This document shows positions 7,024 to 13,619 of a DNA stretch of 15,950 nt, in pieces (the first letter of the stretch is position 1; every line of letters begins with the position of its first letter). Origin of the DNA: Fibrobacteres bacterium CG2_30_45_31. Its GTDB lineage: Bacteria; Fibrobacterota; Fibrobacteria; Fibrobacterales; Fibrobacteraceae. The DNA lies in assembly GCA_001873075.1 (NCBI GenBank), contig MNYL01000011.1:1-15950 (forward strand). The letters run 5' to 3'. A program made the translations under genes and the position numbers. The notes beneath the pieces were generated by a model. The model was not told the origin of the DNA and did not search any database. It saw only the letters and a program-made list of their open reading frames with translations.

Positions 7024-8198
7024 TATTGCTCCAATTCTTTTTGAAGGAACGTCTTATTTTCCAAAACTTTTTCACGCTGTTTGTTATCGGGAAATTCGGT
7101 GAGGCAACGGTCTAGGGCGGCGATCGCTTGAGTCAAATTTTCTTTTGCTTTTTCAGGGTGCTGCCTCGATTTTGAGAAAAAGTTCGAAGCTCTGGTGCGT
7201 TCTTGTGTGCAGTAGGTTTCCCCCAACGAGTCGAGAGCCACCATCGCTTTTTTGCGAAGCGAACTCGCCTTGAGTTTTGTCCATTTTATTTTTGCTTCGA
7301 GATAATTTCCTTTGCGTTCTAATTCCTGAGCCTCCGCAAATGCCTTTTGTGGATCCCGCGTTTTCCAATAAGCTTTATCTTTTTCCGATTCTTCCATGCG
7401 CATGTTTGAAATGGTCATGAGTGAAAGTTTCAATTGTAAGGTATCTACAAAACTCGGAAATCTCATGATGGTTCCCATCATTGCTGTCTCCGCTTCATCG
7501 AAAAGCGCTTTGTCGCGAGCAAGGTTGAGCGCATTTTGTTTTTCTGTTTGTACCTTCGCATAAGTCTTATGGTAAGCGATCAAGGCCTGGTTTTTAGTCC
7601 AAGCCACGAGAGAATCGGGTGGGTTCATAGCAATGAGGCTGTCTGTATATTGCGTTACTGTTTCATAAGAGGAACTTACGGCATTCAGATTTATAATCTG
7701 CAACATGAGCGGTTTCATGTGTTCGCTTTTTGAAATCTGCTTGGCTCGAATTTTTGATTCCATACGAGAAACGCGCGCTGTCCATTCCTCCCAAAGTGGC
7801 TTGAGAACCGAAAATTGTTCAACAATTTCTGCAGCGGCGTCGGTGTTGCCAACCGCTAATAAAGAATCCGCCCGAAATAATGCCCGTTCTACCAGATGAG
7901 GAATTTCTTGATAAATGTCAGGTTCAGTAATAGGGAGAAGCGTGAGTGAATCGCTTTTAAGGCTATCGGGAAGGGCTTTGTCTGGTTTCACTGTATCGGA
8001 TAGGACGAGGACGTTATCCGATTTTGTCTTACCAGTACTTGTTTTTGGACTTTCTGTAGCAAAAATTTGAGAATTTTCAGACGCCACTTTTTGTTTTGCT
8101 GTGCCAGAACAAGCAACGAGGAAAATTACAGAGAGAAGTAAAAAGGGAATCTGTTTTTTTGCAATGGGGACGCCTAATTTCTTTTGCATTTTCTGCAT
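7023..8198 (-). CDS. Lipoprotein with helical/TPR-like domain, in operon with class A PBP
   Basis: The product from ATG 8198 is 391 aa. An ATG at 8216 would add six residues, but the Shine-Dalgarno AAAGGA lies between the two and serves 8198. The N-terminus has Lys residues, a hydrophobic core (FLLLSVIFLV) and lipobox LVAC with Cys at residue 30, followed by Ser. Ser at +2 is not an inner-membrane retention signal, so an outer-membrane lipoprotein is likely. A Ser/Thr/Lys/Asp-rich linker (about 31-85) precedes an all-helical region. The last 110 residues (KAFAEAQELERKGNYLEAKIKW onward, ending in LTEFPDNKQREKVLENK) look like TPR helices. It starts 20 bp after the PBP stop (2 bp by the longer start). 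The context suggests an activator or partner of that peptidoglycan synthase, analogous to LpoA or LpoP. This is inference; no sequence homology to them is visible. Confidence 0.82.
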   Translation of the reverse strand: MQKMQKKLGVPIAKKQIPFLLLSVIFLVACSGTAKQKVASENSQIFATESPKTSTGKTKSDNVLVLSDTVKPDKALPDSLKSDSLTLLPITEPDIYQEIPHLVERALFRADSLLAVGNTDAAAEIVEQFSVLKPLWEEWTARVSRMESKIRAKQISKSEHMKPLMLQIINLNAVSSSYETVTQYTDSLIAMNPPDSLVAWTKNQALIAYHKTYAKVQTEKQNALNLARDKALFDEAETAMMGTIMRFPSFVDTLQLKLSLMTISNMRMEESEKDKAYWKTRDPQKAFAEAQELERKGNYLEAKIKWTKLKASSLRKKAMVALDSLGETYCTQERTRASNFFSKSRQHPEKAKENLTQAIAALDRCLTEFPDNKQREKVLENKTFLQKELEQ

Positions 8199-8218
8199 GA
8201 TGTTTCCTTTTTCCATTT

Positions 8219-11200
8219 TTAAAAATCAGGCCCGATAGGCACAAAAGCATCTTTACCGCTAAAGTCTGGAGGAAGTTCCCATTCATTCGTAGCAGGCTTT
8301 GCTGTTGCTCCTGATGAAGTTGTAGCTTCCCCAGTGGTAGCTGTAGTTGCCTCCCCCGCCACAGGAGCAGGGAGAGAAAGTGAAGTCACAAAGCCCGAGC
8401 TTGCCGCGGTGGCCGCAGCGGTCGCAGTGACCACTGGAGGGATGTACCCAGGAACATCCAGCCAAGGAATCTGAAGTCCGCCCTCAGTTTCACCCGCAAG
8501 AGGAATTCCCGTTAATGGATCCACACCCATCATCCCGCGTTCACATTCCACTCGAAACGGGGCCTCTCCCGTTGCCAAGAGCGAAATATCTAAGAAATCC
8601 ACTTGCTTATTTTCTTTGCGCGCGTCAATGACTCCTTTGGCAAAACTCGCCCACTGCGGAAGTCCACCTGAAGCCCCCGCAATTCGGGTACGCCCCGATT
8701 TCAACGGACGGTTATCATCAAAGCCTATATAGCTTCCGACAGCAATCACAGAATCCAAAGCAAAACCATTTTTGGATGGCACATAGGTGGGGATTGCTCC
8801 CATAAATGCCACATTGCGATAATCATTAGTTGTGCCCGTTTTTCCAAGAGCCGGGTATTTGAGCTTTGTTTTTCCATCGGGAGAATTCAACGTGATATTG
8901 TCCAGTTGGCTCCGCGCGGTTCCATGGACAAAAACAGAGCGCAACATGATACCGATTTGCGCCGTGACCGTATCACTCAAGACTCGTTTCGATTCTGTCG
9001 AGTTTACAAAAAGCGTACGGCCATCGCGATCTTTAATTTCTTGAATCATGCACGGTTCATTCCAATCGCCATCGGCGCACTTGTAAATTTTACCCGTCAG
9101 TAAAGTCTGGTAAGCGGTGGTCATGTCCGCGAGTGGAATTTCATTCACACCCAATGGCATACTGAACACTTTTTGCAATTCCCCGTGCACCCCAATTTCG
9201 TTCGCAAACGTTGCAAAAGCAGCCATGGCAAGCGAGCGCCGGAAATCGGGCCAATCCCTGAGGTTTTGCATGTCCAAGTAATTGGCCTCATTGTCTACCG
9301 GCTCCACCATACTCACCAGTCGTTTAAAATCGGCGAGAGTGAAACTGGGAGCAATCATCACTTGCTCTGCAGAGGATAACGGCATGGAAGCACCCAGGTT
9401 GGACTCTTTCGAAAGACGTTCTCGCAAAATCTCGTAGTAGTGCAAATAATTATGATTCAACAACGGTAAATTTTCCGGATTTTTTTTCTGCGACCTTATG
9501 CCCGCCTCCACAAAACGACCATAGAACATATTCTGCAAAGTGCGAGCCTTTTGTGGCGAACCTTCGTATATGAACCGCCTTACTAAAGCGTCCCGAGCGC
9601 GAGTAAACTGAATTTCTTGTTTGGTCTGGTCGCGGAGAGTGAGCCCATACTTGTCGCGAAGTCTTTCAAAATAAGCTCTGTCATCTTCATCCGCAAAACG
9701 TGCGTAACCATTCGCTTTCGCCACTTGTTCAAATTCTTCCAAGCTTAATTTGTCAAGCAAGTGTTCCAACAGCCAAACACTCGCCACATTTTCAGAGCGA
9801 GTCGCAGCCCACAACATGCTGACCGTTTCTCCCTTGTTTTTGTGATCGGGTCTCGGAAAATAAAACACATCGTTATATTGGAAAAGATTAAAATCATTTT
9901 CTAAAACATCAAGATAATGCCAGTTGTACTTGAGCGCTAGGCCATAGAGTAAAGGTTTCCAACTAGAACCCAATTGACGCAGTGCCTTGAAAGAACGGTC
10001 AAAGCCAGTATCATGAAATCCACCCTGTGTCGCCACCACACGACCTTCTTGAAGAGCCACCAAAGCACCTTGCAATACCGGTTCCGTTTCAATTTGACAA
10101 GGGACACGTTCGTTGACTGTCACCGAGTCCAAAATACTTACCAACAAAACGGAGCCTTTACCTAACCGTGGCGCAAGCACCGTGGCGGGGTTCGCTCCTA
10201 CACGGGTCCCAAAATCCTTGATCATTTTCGCATCTACAAAGCCCTGCAATTGTCCAAAGGAGAGGTAAATTTTTTGCAATTCACCATTCGCCGCATGCGT
10301 TACGGAATCCACAGCCCCATACAAATAATCGCCCTTGCGCGCATAGAGAGCGCGATTCGGCAAATCCGACTTCGGGAGTACAAAGCCTCCCAATCGCACC
10401 TGCAAATCAGAGATGTTCTCCTGCACCGCATGCATTGCCGCATTTTGATATTCCGCGTCCAATGTGGTCACAACTTCCAACTGAGCCTTGCGCCAATCAT
10501 TCACGTCTTTATCTTTAAAAAGGTCACTGTAAAATTCACCGTCCAACTTTTCTTCTAAACGAGAAAGGGTTGTCGAAAGGGTAAAACGGAAATTTCCCCG
10601 CTTGAAAATCAATGGTTTCGCGAGCGCAGAATCGGCCACACTCTTCGTAATATAATGTTCTTCTACCATGCGCCCTAACACATATTGCAAACGCGCACGA
10701 CCATTTTCCAAAGCCTTTTTACGACGTTCCTCATTACGCTGAATAAAGGGATCGTAATTGTAAGGTCCCTTCACGGAGCCCGCAATAAAGGCACATTCAG
10801 CAAGCGTCAAATCTTTGAGTTCTTTGTTAAAGAAGTACTGCGCCGCAATGGCTACACCCTTTCCTGTGCCAGAAACATGGAACTGATTCAAATAAAATTC
10901 GAGAATTTCTTCTTTAGAAAAATTCTTTTCCATGCGGAGCGCATTGATGAGCTCACGCCATTTTTCCTTGATGGAAGTTTCTTCACGACCAAAAATATTT
11001 TTGACCGCCTGCTGCGTTAAGGACGACCCACCCTCACGCAAATGCCCCATGCGAATATTGTTGAGCATCGCGCGCGAAAATCCGCGAATATCAAAACCGT
11101 GATGTTCCCAATAACGAGAATCTTCCGCTGCCACCAGTGCGTTCACTACATTTTCCGGAATCTCCCCAAAAGGAACATATATTCTGTGGTTCACATCAAA

Positions 11201-11407
11201 AAAAGCGCCTAACAAGGAATTTCCATCTCGGTAAAAAACACGCGTTTCGCCCGAAAGCACATTCAGAATGGCCTCGCGGTTGAAAATGCCATCAGGATCC
11301 TTGTTCGGAAACACCTTAAAGACAACGACATAGAGAGGAATCGCGCAAACAAGTCCCACAAGGAGGATCGCCAAGGCAATTTTCAAAAGTTTTTTCACAA
11401 TTCGCAT
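8219..11407 (-). CDS. Class A penicillin-binding protein (PBP1A-type bifunctional peptidoglycan synthase)
   Basis: A single N-terminal membrane helix (8-31) anchors this 1062-aa protein. The GT51 glycosyltransferase domain shows AAEDSRYWEHHGFD with catalytic Glu95, GGSSLTQQAVKN (126-137) and KEEILEFYLNQ (165-175). The transpeptidase domain has all three motifs: SSWK (nucleophile Ser481, Lys484), SEN (538-540) and KTG (856-858, in LGKTGTTNDYRN). It polymerises lipid II and crosslinks the wall on the periplasmic face. At 1062 residues it is longer than usual PBP1A proteins. About 175 extra charged residues (roughly 552-730) lie between SEN and KTG, and an Ala/Thr/Gly/Ser-rich linker (about 993-1040) precedes a conserved-looking tail, WELPPDFSGKDAF. 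It is the first gene of an operon with a lipoprotein and a TauE-like protein. The ATG is preceded by AGGT at 7 nt. Confidence 0.95.
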   Translation of the reverse strand: MRIVKKLLKIALAILLVGLVCAIPLYVVVFKVFPNKDPDGIFNREAILNVLSGETRVFYRDGNSLLGAFFDVNHRIYVPFGEIPENVVNALVAAEDSRYWEHHGFDIRGFSRAMLNNIRMGHLREGGSSLTQQAVKNIFGREETSIKEKWRELINALRMEKNFSKEEILEFYLNQFHVSGTGKGVAIAAQYFFNKELKDLTLAECAFIAGSVKGPYNYDPFIQRNEERRKKALENGRARLQYVLGRMVEEHYITKSVADSALAKPLIFKRGNFRFTLSTTLSRLEEKLDGEFYSDLFKDKDVNDWRKAQLEVVTTLDAEYQNAAMHAVQENISDLQVRLGGFVLPKSDLPNRALYARKGDYLYGAVDSVTHAANGELQKIYLSFGQLQGFVDAKMIKDFGTRVGANPATVLAPRLGKGSVLLVSILDSVTVNERVPCQIETEPVLQGALVALQEGRVVATQGGFHDTGFDRSFKALRQLGSSWKPLLYGLALKYNWHYLDVLENDFNLFQYNDVFYFPRPDHKNKGETVSMLWAATRSENVASVWLLEHLLDKLSLEEFEQVAKANGYARFADEDDRAYFERLRDKYGLTLRDQTKQEIQFTRARDALVRRFIYEGSPQKARTLQNMFYGRFVEAGIRSQKKNPENLPLLNHNYLHYYEILRERLSKESNLGASMPLSSAEQVMIAPSFTLADFKRLVSMVEPVDNEANYLDMQNLRDWPDFRRSLAMAAFATFANEIGVHGELQKVFSMPLGVNEIPLADMTTAYQTLLTGKIYKCADGDWNEPCMIQEIKDRDGRTLFVNSTESKRVLSDTVTAQIGIMLRSVFVHGTARSQLDNITLNSPDGKTKLKYPALGKTGTTNDYRNVAFMGAIPTYVPSKNGFALDSVIAVGSYIGFDDNRPLKSGRTRIAGASGGLPQWASFAKGVIDARKENKQVDFLDISLLATGEAPFRVECERGMMGVDPLTGIPLAGETEGGLQIPWLDVPGYIPPVVTATAAATAASSGFVTSLSLPAPVAGEATTATTGEATTSSGATAKPATNEWELPPDFSGKDAFVPIGPDF

Positions 11408-11449
11408 GCAAGACCTGTGTGAAGAGATAAAGGCATCGCTAAAAATAAT

Positions 11450-11478
11450 TTTTTAGTGCTCATTTCATGCTATCACAA
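11450..11478 (-). promoter_or_regulatory. Possible promoter for the PBP operon
   Basis: On the minus strand, TTGTGA (plus 11473-11478) is followed 17 bp later by TAAAAA (plus 11450-11455), 43 bp before the PBP start codon. Each hexamer matches four of six sigma70 consensus positions. The spacing is ideal but the score is modest. Confidence 0.35.
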
Positions 11479-11530
11479 CGAGAAGACACCCGAAAAAGGG
11501 TGCATTCACATGTTTTTTAGTGGAGTGCGC

Positions 11531-11559
11531 TTGAAATTGTCTTCATATTTATTTACAAT
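11531..11559 (+). promoter_or_regulatory. Sigma70-type promoter of tRNA-Ser
   Basis: TTGAAA (11531-11536), a 17-bp spacer and TACAAT (11554-11559) lie just upstream of the tRNA. The next bases, TAGGGCCCC, form a GC-rich discriminator of the kind found at stringently controlled stable-RNA promoters. Transcription would start around 11564-11568, a few bases before the mature tRNA end at 11573. Confidence 0.75.
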
Positions 11560-11572
11560 TAGGGCCCCGAAT

Positions 11573-11661
11573 GGGAAGGTGGCCGAGCTGGCCTAAGGCG
11601 CGTCCCTGCTAAGGACGTATAGGACTTAATCCTATCGCGAGTTCGAATCTCGCCCTTCCCG
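11573..11661 (+). tRNA. tRNA-Ser (anticodon GCU)
   Basis: The cloverleaf can be drawn by hand. The acceptor GGGAAGG (11573-11579) pairs with CCTTCCC (11654-11660), with discriminator G 11661. The anticodon stem CGTCC/GGACG encloses loop CTGCTAA, with anticodon GCT at 11608-11610. The long class II variable arm TAGGACTTAATCCTA is typical of tRNA-Ser. The T arm is GCGAG/CTCGC around TTCGAAT. The bases after the discriminator are CTC, so the 3' CCA is not encoded and must be added enzymatically. It reads AGC and AGU codons. Confidence 0.96.
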
Positions 11662-11663
11662 CT

Positions 11664-11719
11664 CAAAAGACCTCTGTACGCAAGTGCAGGGGTTCTTTTG
11701 TTTTAAATCTGTTTTTTTT
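11664..11719 (+). terminator. Intrinsic terminator of tRNA-Ser
   Basis: A long hairpin begins 2 bases after the tRNA. CAAAAGA, CCTCTG and TAC on the left pair with GTG, CAGGGG and TCTTTTG on the right, with one G-U pair and one bulged T, around the GNRA-type tetraloop GCAA (11680-11683). It is followed by TTTT and, slightly later, eight T (11712-11719). Confidence 0.8.
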
Positions 11720-11770
11720 GCTTTTTTCTTGTTTCCTCTTATTTCTTAAGGGAACCCGGCGAAAAAAAGC
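11718..11770 (+). other. Potential leader hairpin upstream of the RNA helicase gene
   Basis: GCTTTTTTC near 11719 can pair with GAAAAAAAGC near 11761-11770, and inside it GTTTCC can pair with GGGAAC. If transcription begins upstream, this would be a structured 5' leader. No clear promoter was found in 11720-11854; TAATAT at 11831-11836 lacks a -35 and would give a leader of about 10-15 nt. Confidence 0.3.
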
Positions 11771-11854
11771 GAGAAAAAGCACAATGCGCAACAGCCCAAT
11801 GTACCGAAAATGGATTTGTTTTGATCCCTTTAATATTCTACCTTTGGCGCTAAT

Positions 11855-13297
11855 ATGAAATTTGAAGAACTCCCCCTTGAAACATCCCTGCAACGAGCGA
11901 TCAAAGCCGTGGGATATGAGACGCCCACTCCAATCCAGGAAAAAGCGATCCCGCCTCTCTTGGAGGGCCATGATCTTTTAGGAATCGCCCAGACGGGTAC
12001 GGGAAAAACCGCCGCTTTCGCTTTACCCATTTTGCAACAATTGCTTGTGTCTGGAAAAGTTCGAGAGCCTAAATGCGTACGCGCCCTTGTTTTGCTGCCC
12101 ACACGAGAACTCGCCATTCAAGTGGAAGACTGCTTCCAAAAATATGGACAGTATACTTCTATTTCTACGGCTTGCGTTTTTGGTGGCGTGAGCGATGTTC
12201 CTCAGAAAAAAGCACTCCTCCGTGGCGTTGATGTTTTGGTAGCGACCCCAGGCCGATTGCTGGATTTGATCAACCAAAAGGTGGTTTCGCTCCGCAAACT
12301 TGAATTTTTCGTCTTGGATGAAGCAGATCGTATGCTCGACATGGGATTCATTCACGACATTCGCAAAGTGGTGGCGATGCTTCCGCCCGTGCGTCAGAAT
12401 TTATTCTTTTCCGCAACGATGCCCGCAGATATTACCAAACTTGCCGCTCAGATTTTACGTCCACACCCCATTCGCATAGAGGTGACGCCGGCGAGTACGC
12501 CTATTGAACGCATCACGCAAACGCTTTACCGTATAGAAAAGAAGCGCAAAGGGGCACTGCTTCGCGCCCTTCTGATGCAGAACCCGGACATGACCAAGGT
12601 TTTAGTCTTTAGCCGCACCAAACATGGAGCAAACCACATTGTGGAAGCTCTTGAAAAAGCAGGAATCACCTGTGCCGCGATCCATGGCAACAAAAGCCAG
12701 ACCCGCCGCCAGGAAGCTCTCGGCAATTTCAAATGCGAAATCATTCGTGTTCTCGTAGCGACGGATATCGCCGCCCGCGGTATCGACGTGGATGATGTTT
12801 CTCACGTTTTTAACTTTGACTTACCTGAAGTCCCCGAAACTTATGTGCACCGCATTGGGCGCACGGCCCGCGCAGGCAAAGGCGGCTCCGCTGTCGCGTT
12901 CTGCTGTGACGAAGAACTCGATGAGCTCAAGGCCATTGAACGCTTAATTCGCACGCGTATCCCGGAAGGGGACCCTGCCATTCTCGCGAATCTCCCCGCA
13001 GATGCCCCACGCGGTCCCCAGGGAAGGCCTCAAAGTCGTCCCCCAAGTCGCCCGCAAGGACGTGCTCAGGGACGTTCACAAGGTAGACCTCAAGGAAGTC
13101 CGCAGGGAAGAGCACAAGGTCGTAATGGTGCTCCGGAACGCAGGGAACGGTCGGTATCCTCATCATCGGAACAGCCGCAACAACAGCAAAACTCTGAACA
13201 ACGCCCGGCAACACCTAAAACAGCAAGCGGGGAACGTCCCGGTAGCCGCGCCCGCAAACGTTTCTGGGATAAATTCCGTCCCAAATCCGAAGGCTAA
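11855..13297 (+). CDS. rhlE: DEAD-box ATP-dependent RNA helicase (RhlE-like)
   Basis: This 480-aa protein has all the DEAD-box motifs: Q motif around YETPTPIQ (21-28), motif I AQTGTGKT (45-52), Ia PTRELA (82-87), Ib TPGR (131-134), II DEAD (155-158), III SAT (186-188), V ATDIAARGID (302-311) and VI HRIGRTARAG (332-341). The helicase core ends near residue 365. The tail has a Pro/Gln/Gly/Arg-rich repeat (386-423), a Ser/Gln-rich linker (434-450) and a very basic end, RARKRFWDKFRPK, probably an RNA-binding and recruitment region. It would unwind short RNA duplexes in ribosome assembly, mRNA decay or cold adaptation. The start at 11855 matches the usual family N-terminus (F-x-E-L-x-L), though no good Shine-Dalgarno precedes it. 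A structured 3' region and terminator follow. Confidence 0.94.
   Translation: MKFEELPLETSLQRAIKAVGYETPTPIQEKAIPPLLEGHDLLGIAQTGTGKTAAFALPILQQLLVSGKVREPKCVRALVLLPTRELAIQVEDCFQKYGQYTSISTACVFGGVSDVPQKKALLRGVDVLVATPGRLLDLINQKVVSLRKLEFFVLDEADRMLDMGFIHDIRKVVAMLPPVRQNLFFSATMPADITKLAAQILRPHPIRIEVTPASTPIERITQTLYRIEKKRKGALLRALLMQNPDMTKVLVFSRTKHGANHIVEALEKAGITCAAIHGNKSQTRRQEALGNFKCEIIRVLVATDIAARGIDVDDVSHVFNFDLPEVPETYVHRIGRTARAGKGGSAVAFCCDEELDELKAIERLIRTRIPEGDPAILANLPADAPRGPQGRPQSRPPSRPQGRAQGRSQGRPQGSPQGRAQGRNGAPERRERSVSSSSEQPQQQQNSEQRPATPKTASGERPGSRARKRFWDKFRPKSEG
13010..13123 (+). repeat. In-frame tetrapeptide repeat coding for the (P/A/S)QGR tail of the helicase
   Basis: About nine degenerate copies of a 12-bp unit encode RPQGR, RAQGR, RSQGR and SPQGR variants at residues 386-423. 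The third-codon positions differ between copies, so the repeat is old or selected at protein level rather than a fresh slippage expansion. Confidence 0.65.
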
Positions 13298-13474
13298 ATT
13301 TATTTTTGATTTAGGGCCCCTCTAAGAATTCATTTTCTGCAACCAGAAGCCGGTTCCCTCCGGGGAACATCAGGCTTCGCAGAGCTGACCTTTGATCGGC
13401 CCCGCAGGGGTGAGGATGGAACAACGTGACACCGCAACAAATTGGCTGTGGCCATTCGCCATAGTTCGTTGCTC

Positions 13475-13507
13475 AAAGTGGCGAATAACAGCATTATTCG
13501 CCACTTT
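13475..13507 (+). repeat. Perfect 14-bp inverted repeat
   Basis: AAAGTGGCGAATAA (13475-13488) and TTATTCGCCACTTT (13494-13507) are exact reverse complements around the 5-nt loop CAGCA. It is the strongest single hairpin in the gap and lacks a T-run, so it is not itself a terminator. Confidence 0.9.
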
Positions 13508-13576
13508 TCGCGTCTGCTCTGGCTCGGCCTCGCTCAATTTTGCGGTCGCAAACCAATTTTTAGAGGTGCCCTTTCT

Positions 13577-13606
13577 AAAGCTCGCAGAAACCGGCGGGCT
13601 TTTTTA
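13577..13606 (+). terminator. Intrinsic terminator after the helicase gene / structured element
   Basis: AAAGCTCGC (13577-13585) pairs with GCGGGCTTT (13594-13602) with one G-U, around an 8-nt loop, and runs into six T (13600-13605). On the minus strand only a short T-run follows, so it is mainly a plus-strand terminator. It lies 14 bp beyond the end of the oppositely oriented regulator gene. Confidence 0.8.
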
Positions 13607-13619
13607 TTGTGAACGACCC

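Larger units (their letters stand above)
13313..13606 (+). ncRNA. Candidate structured RNA / folded intergenic element downstream of the helicase gene
   Basis: Nearly the whole 322-base gap (13298-13619) is structured and holds no credible protein gene. AGGGCCCCTCTAAGAATT (13313-13330) pairs with AATTTTTAGAGGTGCCCT (13555-13572): 18 positions with one C/T mismatch and one G-U. Inside are a composite hairpin (TCTGC, GAAGCC and GTTCCC closed by a UCCG tetraloop, 13336-13383), a CCCC-GCA-GGGG hairpin near 13410-13420, a GCAAC/GTTGC stem (about 13434-13472), a perfect 14-bp hairpin (13475-13507) and TTTGC-GGTC-GCAAA (13539-13552). An intrinsic terminator follows at 13577-13606. It could be an independent sRNA, the 3' UTR of the helicase mRNA, or a MITE-like repeat with terminal inverted repeats. 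RNase P, tmRNA and SRP core sequences were not seen. No convincing -35 was found. Confidence 0.55.

Noticed and set aside
11500..11661. Integrative element attachment at the tRNA-Ser gene
   Set aside because: The tRNA is intact, no integrase gene is nearby, and no repeat of its 3' end was seen in the window.
13010..13123. CRISPR array or satellite repeat
   Set aside because: The 12-bp period is degenerate and in frame, encoding the helicase tail; there are no spacers.
13301..13580. Typical transposable MITE
   Set aside because: The ends are inverted repeats, but no convincing target-site duplication flanks them. Kept only as an alternative.
13313..13606. RNase P RNA, tmRNA or SRP RNA
   Set aside because: The core conserved sequences (for example GAGGAAAGTCC, the tmRNA tRNA-like end, GGAAGCA loops) are absent. 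6S RNA is not excluded but the multi-branched shape fits poorly.
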